From the NCBI GenBank assembly GCA_900544985.1, contig UQXK01000012.1, forward strand, positions 1 through 41,631: DNA of 41,631 nt, given 5' to 3'. Shown in pieces: positions 8,136 through 15,479 of the stretch; the first letter of the stretch is position 1, and the number at the start of each line of letters is the position of its first letter. Both the position numbers and the translations under genes were made by a program. The notes under the pieces are model-generated. The model was not told the DNA's origin, did no database searches, and saw only the letters and a list, made by a program, of their open reading frames with translations. This DNA comes from an uncultured Eubacteriales bacterium. GTDB taxonomy: Bacteria > Bacillota > Clostridia > Oscillospirales > CAG-272.

Positions 8136-8237
8136 GTAATTGCTATATGAATAGTTTATAGCGTATGTGTGCGAAAATTTTGTGTATTTTGCATACATAA
8201 CAAAAAATTATTTATAAATTTAGGAAAGGAATTACAT

Positions 8238-9803
8238 ATGAAGACAAAGAGAATCGTCAACATCCTTCTGTGCGCTATTTTATGCGTGGCAATGATTTTA
8301 AGTGCATTCGGCTGTGGTAAGAAACCGGACGACCCGGACACCGAACTCAGAACTTATGACATTACGGTATGGGTCAGTGAAACCCCCGGTGTAGTCGAAC
8401 TTACACGTCAGCAGATTGCAGAATTCAACAAGCAGAACAAAGAGTTCAACTTTAATGCAATAGTCAACCCTATGGGCGAAGGCGAAGCTGCAACACAGGT
8501 TCTTAACGATGTGGAATCAGCTCCCGACATTTATTGTTTCGCTCAGGACCAGCTCGCACGTCTCGTTCAGGCAGGCGCGCTTGCAAAGCCCAGTGAAGCA
8601 GCTGTAAAGGTAATCACAGAAAACAACGATACGGGCGCTGTCAAAGCGGCAACATCGGCAGGATCGATTTACTGCTATCCTCTTACATCCGATAACGGCT
8701 ACTTTATGTACTATGACAAATCGGTTGTTAAAGAAGAGCACCTCGGCAGCCTCGAAGCTATCATCGAGGATTGCAGAGCAGCAGGCAGAGGATTCTCCTA
8801 CGAGCTTGAAAATTCCGCATGGTATAATGCAGGGTTCTTCTTCGCAACGGGATGTAAATCCGAGTGGACGATGGATACCTCCGGAAAATTCACATCTGTC
8901 GATGATACTTTCAATTCCCCCGAAGGCGTTATAGCTCTCAAAGGAATGCAGAAAGTTCTTAAATATGAGCACTATGTAAATTCCTCAAATACATCGGACT
9001 TCGCGGCAGCTAATCCTTCCGCGGTAGTAATATCCGGAGCATGGGGCGCAGATGCTGCAAAATCCGCTCTCGGTGAAAATCTCGGCGCGGCAGCTCTTCC
9101 TTCGTTCGAAGTTGACGGAAAGAGCTATCATCTCGGTTCCTACTCCGGAAACAAACTTATCGGCGTTAAACCTCAGACAGACGCTTATAAGGTTATAGGA
9201 CTTCAACAGCTCGCCCTCTTCCTTTCCAATGAAGAGTGCCAGAAGCAAAGATTTGAACAGTTCAACTGGGGTCCCTCCAATAAAAAGCTTCAAGATTCCG
9301 AAGCCGTAAAGAGCGATATGCTCCTCAATGCACTTGCACAGCAGAGCGTGTACGCAGTTCCTCAGGGCAATATCCACGGTTCTTGGTGGGATATAGCAAA
9401 AGCGTACGCTACAAAAGCTAAAACAGCCAACACGGACGCAGAACTCACACAGGCGCTTGCAGATTACCGTTCCGCAATCGACGTAATATTGAGTTTCAGC
9501 GAAGAAGAGCTCAGAGCATTCACCGTTATAGGCAGTGTAAACGGTGATAGTTGGGATGTTGACCACGTAATGGTTGAATCTCCTGAAAACACTTGGATCA
9601 GCGAAGAAGCATTCACGCTTAAAGGCGGAGAAGAATTCAAGTGCAGACAGGGTAAATCCTGGGATGTAAGTTTCGGTGCCGACGGAGGTAACTTCGTTGT
9701 TCCCGCAGATACTACCGGAAAATATAAGATTCAGCTTGTTGTAACAGTAGATGCAGACGGAAAAGCTGTCTCCGGCGCGATAACTCTTGTAGCTGCTGAA
9801 TAA
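8238..9803 (+). CDS. Sugar ABC transporter substrate-binding lipoprotein with C-terminal accessory module
   Basis: 521 residues from the ATG at 8238 (AGGAAAGGA upstream; longer in-frame readings lack a site). The lipoprotein signal ends at SAFGC, lipidated Cys26. Residues ~35-425 are a family 1 extracellular solute-binding protein of the MalE/CUT1 type (ITVWVSETPGVVELTRQQ opening; IYCYPLTSDNGYFMYYDKS). Residues ~430-521 are an extra beta-rich module with QGKSWDVSFGADGG and KYKIQLVVTVDADGK, resembling the small starch-binding modules (X25 or SusE-like) found in amylolytic proteins; this likeness is by eye. Substrate is probably malto- or galacto-oligosaccharides. It leads the importer unit, separated from the permeases by a terminator. 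Confidence 0.93.
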   Translation: MKTKRIVNILLCAILCVAMILSAFGCGKKPDDPDTELRTYDITVWVSETPGVVELTRQQIAEFNKQNKEFNFNAIVNPMGEGEAATQVLNDVESAPDIYCFAQDQLARLVQAGALAKPSEAAVKVITENNDTGAVKAATSAGSIYCYPLTSDNGYFMYYDKSVVKEEHLGSLEAIIEDCRAAGRGFSYELENSAWYNAGFFFATGCKSEWTMDTSGKFTSVDDTFNSPEGVIALKGMQKVLKYEHYVNSSNTSDFAAANPSAVVISGAWGADAAKSALGENLGAAALPSFEVDGKSYHLGSYSGNKLIGVKPQTDAYKVIGLQQLALFLSNEECQKQRFEQFNWGPSNKKLQDSEAVKSDMLLNALAQQSVYAVPQGNIHGSWWDIAKAYATKAKTANTDAELTQALADYRSAIDVILSFSEEELRAFTVIGSVNGDSWDVDHVMVESPENTWISEEAFTLKGGEEFKCRQGKSWDVSFGADGGNFVVPADTTGKYKIQLVVTVDADGKAVSGAITLVAAE

Positions 9804-9817
9804 CGTATAGCTTGATC

Positions 9818-9856
9818 AAAACCGGGTTGCGGATAAATTCTTCAACCCGGTTTTTC
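9818..9856 (+). terminator. Terminator/attenuator after the binding-protein gene
   Basis: AACCGGGTTG pairs with CAACCCGGTT and is followed by a T run. Lying between the binding-protein and permease genes, it probably gives high binding-protein mRNA with partial read-through into the permeases. Confidence 0.8.
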
Positions 9857-9857
9857 A

Positions 9858-9883
9858 ATTCAAAATCCGATAGGATTTTGAAT
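9858..9883 (+). other. Perfect hairpin in the binding-protein/permease gap
   Basis: An 11-bp perfect stem, ATTCAAAATCC/GGATTTTGAAT, with a 4-nt GATA loop stands two bases after the terminator. It lacks a T run and may protect a 3' end or act as an RNA processing site. I see no other clear feature before the permease gene at 10032. Confidence 0.5.
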
Positions 9884-10031
9884 ATCGCTTGAAAATCGTT
9901 TGAATTTCGCGGAGGATAAAATACAACTTGAAATAAAGTTTATCTTTTCGCGCCGAAGAATACTGCATAATCAACTTTGTTTTGTTCTTTCGGCTGTGCA
10001 GAATTCTTTTTAAAAGCTGATAGGAGAAATT

Positions 10032-11579
10032 ATGCGGAAATTATCAGATTTAGATTATCTGCGACTCCACGGTATACGGAAATTCGGCTACAATCTCGGG
10101 CAGTTTTTCTGTTCTATACCGGGGTGGTTCGCGCATAAGTTCAAAAATCTCTGGAAGAAAATAAAAGCTTTCTTTATTTGGATCTATAAAGATATCATAG
10201 ATACTTTCAACACCGTGGTACACGGAAGCTGGAAAACCAAAGTGTCATGTATTATCATGGGATTCGGCAGCATTGCCTACGGGCAGGTAGTAAGAGGAAT
10301 ACTTTTCTTCTTATTTGAGGCGGTATTCATCGCGTATATGATACTTACGGGCGGATACTGGCTATCGAAATTCGGCACGCTCGGCACTGTTTCCGGCGGA
10401 AATGTCATTCAGGAGATTATTGTCGGCGGTGAAAAATACGAAACTCAGGTCTGGGTAGATGGGGATAACTCCTTTAAGATACTTCTGTACGGGCTTCTGA
10501 CCATAATGTTTATTATCGCGTTCATCTACACATGGCGCCTCAACATCAAACAGTGCGGCAAATGCGAAAAGATAATCGCATCCGGCAAAAAGGTCAAGAG
10601 CGGCAAGGACGACATGAAATCCCTGCTTGACGACCAGTTCCACAAGACTCTTCTTGCTCTTCCCATAGGCGGAATCGTTATGTTTACGGTGCTTCCGATA
10701 ATCTTCATGATATTGGTAGCCTTTACAAACTACGACAGCTACTACAACGGATACAGCAATCTGTTCACATGGGTGGGGCTTGACAACTTCAACGCCCTCT
10801 TTGAATTCGGAGAGGGTTCGAGCAAGCTTTCCGTCGCATTCGGAGAGATTCTCTCGTGGACGCTTATATGGGCGTTCTTCGCAACGTTTACGAACTACTT
10901 CCTCGGTATGTTCGTGGCAATAATGATAAATAAAAAGGGAATAAAAATCAAAAAATTCTGGCGCACGGTGCTCGTTGTAACGATAGCTGTTCCGCAGTTT
11001 ATCTCCCTTCTTTATATTTCCAATATGCTTGCACCGAACGGTATCGTAAACGGTATACTGATGAATCTGGGGTGGATAGACAAGGCTATTCCGTTCTGGA
11101 CGGACGGCACGCTTGCAAAGGTGATGATAATTATCATCAATATATGGATAGGTATTCCTTACCTTATGCTTATCGCGACGGGTATTCTTATGAATATCCC
11201 GCAGGACCTTTACGAATCCGCACGTATTGACGGCGCGAATGTATGGCAGCAGTACACGAGAATCACTCTGCCGTATATGCTCTTCGTCACAGGTCCGTAC
11301 CTTCTTACGAGCTTTATAAACAACATCAACAACTTTAACGTTATCTATCTCCTTACAAAGGGAAGACCGAATATGACGTTTGCCGTGGAAGGCAATACGC
11401 CGGGCGAGACGGACTTGCTTATCACATGGCTATTTAAGATGACAGCCGAGAACGCGGGAACGGCGAACTATAAGCTTGCCTCCGTCATCGGTATCATGAT
11501 ATTCATTGTGTGTGCAGTGCTTTCTCTTATCGTATACAATATAATGCCTTCCAATAAAAATGAGGAGGATTTCTCATGA
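10032..11579 (+). CDS. Sugar ABC transporter permease, MalF type
   Basis: 515 residues; ATG after TAGGAGAAATT. A long N-terminal part (about 1-190) has hydrophobic segments near 70-110 and 150-170 and a Cys-bearing linker (QCGKCEK), followed by the conserved permease core. The EAA-type loop that contacts the ATPase is YESARIDGANVWQQYTRITLP, starting near residue 394. Length and layout match MalF/GanP-type CUT1 permeases for oligosaccharides. Its end overlaps the MalG-type gene by 4 bp (ATGA), so the two subunits are translationally coupled. Confidence 0.94.
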   Translation: MRKLSDLDYLRLHGIRKFGYNLGQFFCSIPGWFAHKFKNLWKKIKAFFIWIYKDIIDTFNTVVHGSWKTKVSCIIMGFGSIAYGQVVRGILFFLFEAVFIAYMILTGGYWLSKFGTLGTVSGGNVIQEIIVGGEKYETQVWVDGDNSFKILLYGLLTIMFIIAFIYTWRLNIKQCGKCEKIIASGKKVKSGKDDMKSLLDDQFHKTLLALPIGGIVMFTVLPIIFMILVAFTNYDSYYNGYSNLFTWVGLDNFNALFEFGEGSSKLSVAFGEILSWTLIWAFFATFTNYFLGMFVAIMINKKGIKIKKFWRTVLVVTIAVPQFISLLYISNMLAPNGIVNGILMNLGWIDKAIPFWTDGTLAKVMIIIINIWIGIPYLMLIATGILMNIPQDLYESARIDGANVWQQYTRITLPYMLFVTGPYLLTSFINNINNFNVIYLLTKGRPNMTFAVEGNTPGETDLLITWLFKMTAENAGTANYKLASVIGIMIFIVCAVLSLIVYNIMPSNKNEEDFS

Positions 11580-12646
11580 CGGATAAGAAAATATATTCAA
11601 TCGACATTGAGCTTCCCGACGGTACATCTGTCACATCGGGAGCGTCTGATTCCGACGTCAAATCCTATTACAACGCCGATATTGAATTGCCGGAAGGATA
11701 TGTGATAAACGACGAAGGAAAAACAGATTACATAAATCGCAAGACATCATCGCCCGAAGAGGAAGCCGCAGTACAGGCTAAGTTCAAAAAAGAACACATG
11801 GGCATGAAGGCAAAAACACATCTTGCGAACACAATCATTTATATCGTTCTTATTTTAATGACGGTGATCTGGCTTCTGCCGTTTGTATGCATACTTCTTG
11901 AATCGTTCAGGGTAGAGAGCACGTGCAGAGTGGGATATATCATTCCCAAGGTATGGGGATTTGACAACTATGTCAATCTTTTTACAAAGACCAATTTCCT
12001 GAGATGGTTCGGAAATACGTTCTTCATGGGGCTGGTAGTCGCCTTTTTGCAGACGATGATAGTGCTCGCGGTAAGCTATGCGCTTTCAAGACTGCGTTTC
12101 AAGGGCAGAAAAGGTCTTATGAACTTTATGCTTATCCTCGGAATGTTCCCCGGATTTCTTACACTTATTCTTCTGTATAAGATATTCAGCGATCTCGGAC
12201 TGACCGAGGCAAACGCCCCGATAGGGCTTGTAATCGTTTATGTTGCGTCAAGCGGTATGGGATATTATATTTCCAAAGGCTTCTTTGATACAGTGCCGCG
12301 CTCTCTCGACGAAGCCGCAAGAGTAGACGGCGCTACACGTTCGCAGGTGTTCTACAAGATCATACTTCCCATGGCAAAGCCGATAATCATCTATACTATA
12401 CTGATGGCGTTTATGGCGCCGTGGGGCGACTTCGTTCTGGCAAAATATATGGCGCACGCGTCGCAAGAGGGCATGAACGTTGCGGTCGGTTTGCAATTCC
12501 TTGTATCGACAGACGCAAACCTTGCCAATAACTACACTATGTTCTGTGCGGGCGGCGTCATCGTTGCACTTCCCATTACATTATTGTTTATGTTCTTACA
12601 AAAATACTATGTTGCCGGTGTTACGGGTGGCGCAGTCAAAGGATAA
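11576..12646 (+). CDS. Sugar ABC transporter permease, MalG type
   Basis: 356 residues. An unusual polar N-terminal extension of about 75 residues precedes the first membrane helix (about 82-105); it contains two similar segments, IELPDGTSVTSG and IELPEGYVINDE. The rest is a standard MalG-type permease with the EAA loop LDEAARVDGATRSQVFYKI (about 243-261). It forms the heterodimeric channel with the MalF-type protein. The ATG overlaps the upstream stop (ATGA). Confidence 0.94.
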   Translation: MTDKKIYSIDIELPDGTSVTSGASDSDVKSYYNADIELPEGYVINDEGKTDYINRKTSSPEEEAAVQAKFKKEHMGMKAKTHLANTIIYIVLILMTVIWLLPFVCILLESFRVESTCRVGYIIPKVWGFDNYVNLFTKTNFLRWFGNTFFMGLVVAFLQTMIVLAVSYALSRLRFKGRKGLMNFMLILGMFPGFLTLILLYKIFSDLGLTEANAPIGLVIVYVASSGMGYYISKGFFDTVPRSLDEAARVDGATRSQVFYKIILPMAKPIIIYTILMAFMAPWGDFVLAKYMAHASQEGMNVAVGLQFLVSTDANLANNYTMFCAGGVIVALPITLLFMFLQKYYVAGVTGGAVKG

Positions 12647-12658
12647 GGAGGAAATATT

Positions 12659-13783
12659 GTGGCTACTGTTAAACTTACGAATGTTAAAAAGATTTATGAT
12701 AAAAACGTAGTTGCGGTGCATGAATTTAATCTGGATATAGCGGATAAGGAATTCATCGTATTTGTAGGACCGTCAGGCTGCGGAAAATCCACGACGCTGA
12801 GAATGATAGCGGGATTAGAGGATATAAGCGAGGGAACTATCGAGCTTGACGGCAAGGTCGTAAACGATCTTCAACCGAAAGACAGAGATATTGCCATGGT
12901 ATTCCAGAACTACGCTCTGTATCCGCACCTCACGGTATTTGAAAATATGGCGTTCAGCCTCAGACTTCAAAAAATGCCGCAGGAGGAGGTTTACAAGAGG
13001 GTTACGGAGGCTGCCGAAATACTCGGAATAACCGAATATCTCACGCGCAAGCCGAAGGCTCTTTCGGGCGGTCAGAGACAGAGAGTTGCGATAGGCAGAG
13101 CAATGGTGCGCGATTCAAAAGTGTTCCTGATGGACGAACCGCTCTCAAACCTCGACGCAAAGCTTAGAAACCAGATGAGAGCAGAGATAATCATGCTTCG
13201 CAAGAAGATCGACACCACGTTCATTTATGTAACGCACGATCAGACGGAAGCTATGACCCTCGGCGACAGAATAGTCATTATGAAGGACGGTTACATTCAG
13301 CAGGTCGGCACTCCGAATGAGGTGTTCGAAATGCCGGATAACCTGTTCGTTGCCGAATTTATCGGCGCGCCGAAGATGAATACCGTAAAATGCGCTCTTG
13401 TAAAGGAGAACGGAAAATATTACGTAACACCTTACGGCGGAAAGATAGAAGTCGACGGCAACAAGGGAGAAATGCTTGAAGAGAAGGGAATCGAGCCGCA
13501 GGAGATAATCCTCGGAGTTCGTCCCGAACACGTGGTTCTCACTTCAAAGCAGAATCCCGAAGCAGTACCGTGTACGATCAGAGTAAACGAAATGATGGGA
13601 AGCGAAGTACACCTTCATGTTACGACGGATTCGGGCGACGAGCTTATTGTGCGCATACCTACGATAAACCTTACGGCAGAACAGCGCAGAGCGCTCATCG
13701 CAGGCTCGCGTGTCTACATCACTTTTGAGGGTAAGGTAATGCACTTCTTTAATACAGAAACGGAGAAAAATCTGCTTATCTGA
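12659..13783 (+). CDS. Sugar ABC transporter ATPase, MsmX/UgpC/MalK type
   Basis: 374 residues, GTG start with AAGGAGG upstream. Walker A GPSGCGKST (37-45), Q-loop in VFQNYALYPH, signature LSGGQRQ (135-141), Walker B ending D159-E160, D-loop SNLDA and the H-loop in VTHDQTEAM. The C-terminal ~130 residues are a TOBE-type regulatory domain (ILGVRPEHV). Many Bacillota use one shared MsmX-type ATPase for several sugar importers; here it sits in the operon, 12 bp after the permease, and powers this importer, possibly others too. Confidence 0.95.
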   Translation: MATVKLTNVKKIYDKNVVAVHEFNLDIADKEFIVFVGPSGCGKSTTLRMIAGLEDISEGTIELDGKVVNDLQPKDRDIAMVFQNYALYPHLTVFENMAFSLRLQKMPQEEVYKRVTEAAEILGITEYLTRKPKALSGGQRQRVAIGRAMVRDSKVFLMDEPLSNLDAKLRNQMRAEIIMLRKKIDTTFIYVTHDQTEAMTLGDRIVIMKDGYIQQVGTPNEVFEMPDNLFVAEFIGAPKMNTVKCALVKENGKYYVTPYGGKIEVDGNKGEMLEEKGIEPQEIILGVRPEHVVLTSKQNPEAVPCTIRVNEMMGSEVHLHVTTDSGDELIVRIPTINLTAEQRRALIAGSRVYITFEGKVMHFFNTETEKNLLI

Positions 13784-13832
13784 AAAATCAGAATACAGAA
13801 GTCGGTGATATATTTATATCAGACTGAAAAAT

Positions 13833-13866
13833 AAAAAGGACGGCGTCTATTGCGCCGTCCTTTTTT
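13833..13866. terminator. Bidirectional terminator between convergent units B and C
   Basis: AAGGACGGCG pairs with CGCCGTCCTT around a 7-nt loop. A runs on the left and T runs on the right make it usable from both strands: for the ATPase gene (plus) and the GH13 gene (minus). Confidence 0.85.
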
Positions 13867-13900
13867 GCCTTATTTATAATCGGTAGGTTTAATAAAATGT

Positions 13901-15460
13901 TTACTTTACTATGACGCTTGTCTGCGGTCCTATTATCAATACTCCGTCTTTAAGTTCCGCATTGCCTTGACCTATAAAATCGCATACTTTTGTAAAGCCC
14001 TCGGCTCCCTCGGGAAGATTAATTTTGACTTCTTCTGTCGATGTGTTGTGGAACAGTCCGATAGTGGAATCTTTGTAAGTTATCGAGAATGCGCCTATCG
14101 CGCTTGCACTTGTCAGCGCGGTGTATTCTCCGCGTGCTATTTCGGGATATTTGCCGCGAAGAGATATAAGTTTCTTGTAATAATTCAAAAGGCTGTTTTT
14201 TTCATCCAACTGATCTTTGACAGTGCCGTTTGACTGCTTATCGGCGGAGTAGCTCGATCCGATAGGATTTCTCACTGTGTCGCCGTCTCCCCAAAGCATT
14301 GCAAGGCGCCTGTTTGCGTCCGTGTTTGCCGAGCCGCGCGATCCTTTCATGCCTATTTCCTCGCCGTAATAGATGAACGGAGATCCGTGGCAGAGTATAT
14401 AGAGGTTTGCCGCCATCTGCATTTGATTCATCGTAACGGGTAAGAATCCTGCGGCGCGGTCTGTGTCATGGTTTGATATAAACGGGCAATACATAGCGTC
14501 GGGATTTTTAGCTTTTATACTTTTCTGATATGCTTCCGCATATTTTGCAAAATCCGAGCCGCGTTCGTTTTTGACAGACTCGTATATTTTACCGAGTTGA
14601 GACGTTGTGAAATTAAAGCAGTTGAGCGCCGAATAGTATTCGAGGACCTCCGAATCGGACGACCAGCATTCGCCTACTACGTATATGTCGTTCTTTATCG
14701 ATCTCAGCTCTCCCATATACCAATTCCAGAACTCGACCGAAGCGGGCGTGTCACCGAAATAGATGTATTTTATCGCATCGAATCTGAACCCGTCCACACC
14801 CATATCGAGGTAGTGCTTTGCGACATTTACCATTTCCTCGCGCACCTTGGGATTGTCATAATTTAACTCCGGCATTCCGGAATCGAAATTTCCCTCATAG
14901 AATTCGCCGGGGCAGAGCGGATAGTATGTTCTGCCCGCTGTTTTTGTCTCGTTTGTAACATATGTATAGTAATCATAATAGGGATTTTCCGTGTCGCCGT
15001 CCTTGTGTGCGTTTTGGAACTTCAAAAACCATAAATTTGAGGACGATGTGTGATTTATTGCAAGATCAAGTATTACTTTTATATTTCTTTCGTGGCAGAG
15101 GGAGATAAGCTCGCGTAAATCCTCTTCCGTGCCGAATTTTTCGTCTATTTTGTAATAATCGGCAGCATCATATTTGTGATACGAAGGAGAAGAGAATATC
15201 GGAGAGAGCCATATGCCCTGCACACCAAGGCTTTCGCCGGAATTTATATCTCCGTCGTTTAAGTAATCGAGTCTGTTGATGATTCCGCGCAAGTCTCCCG
15301 TGCCGTCTCCGTTCGAATCGGAGAAAGATCCGACGAAAATCTGATAAAATACTCTGTAATTGTCGTCGATCGGATCGACTGTCGGCGCTTTGCCGCATCC
15401 CGAAAGACATATCGCTATGAGCAGAACAATAGAAATCAGTGAAATTATTTTGTTTTTCAT
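13901..15460 (-). CDS. GH13 alpha-amylase family lipoprotein
   Basis: 519 residues from the ATG at 15460, which has GGGAG eight bases upstream; the ATG at 15475 lies inside that site and has none of its own. Lipobox LSGC with Cys22, so anchored outside the membrane. GH13 regions: DLAINHT (132-138), GFRFDAIKY with nucleophile Asp228, VGECWS with acid Glu264, and ISNHDTDR with Asp332. The opening VFYQIFVGSFSDSNGDGTGDLRGI is typical of amylase/oligo-glucosidase subfamilies and suggests alpha-glucan or malto-oligosaccharide cleavage; the exact specificity is not readable. It follows the secreted GH53 gene by 19 bp and shares its transcript. Confidence 0.93.
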   Translation of the reverse strand: MKNKIISLISIVLLIAICLSGCGKAPTVDPIDDNYRVFYQIFVGSFSDSNGDGTGDLRGIINRLDYLNDGDINSGESLGVQGIWLSPIFSSPSYHKYDAADYYKIDEKFGTEEDLRELISLCHERNIKVILDLAINHTSSSNLWFLKFQNAHKDGDTENPYYDYYTYVTNETKTAGRTYYPLCPGEFYEGNFDSGMPELNYDNPKVREEMVNVAKHYLDMGVDGFRFDAIKYIYFGDTPASVEFWNWYMGELRSIKNDIYVVGECWSSDSEVLEYYSALNCFNFTTSQLGKIYESVKNERGSDFAKYAEAYQKSIKAKNPDAMYCPFISNHDTDRAAGFLPVTMNQMQMAANLYILCHGSPFIYYGEEIGMKGSRGSANTDANRRLAMLWGDGDTVRNPIGSSYSADKQSNGTVKDQLDEKNSLLNYYKKLISLRGKYPEIARGEYTALTSASAIGAFSITYKDSTIGLFHNTSTEEVKINLPEGAEGFTKVCDFIGQGNAELKDGVLIIGPQTSVIVK

Positions 15461-15479
15461 GTTATACACTCCCATGGGT

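Noticed and set aside
8019..8237. Riboswitch upstream of the binding-protein gene
   Set aside because: The leader after the promoter is short and AT-rich without a terminator or a recognisable aptamer; a protein-bound operator is more likely.
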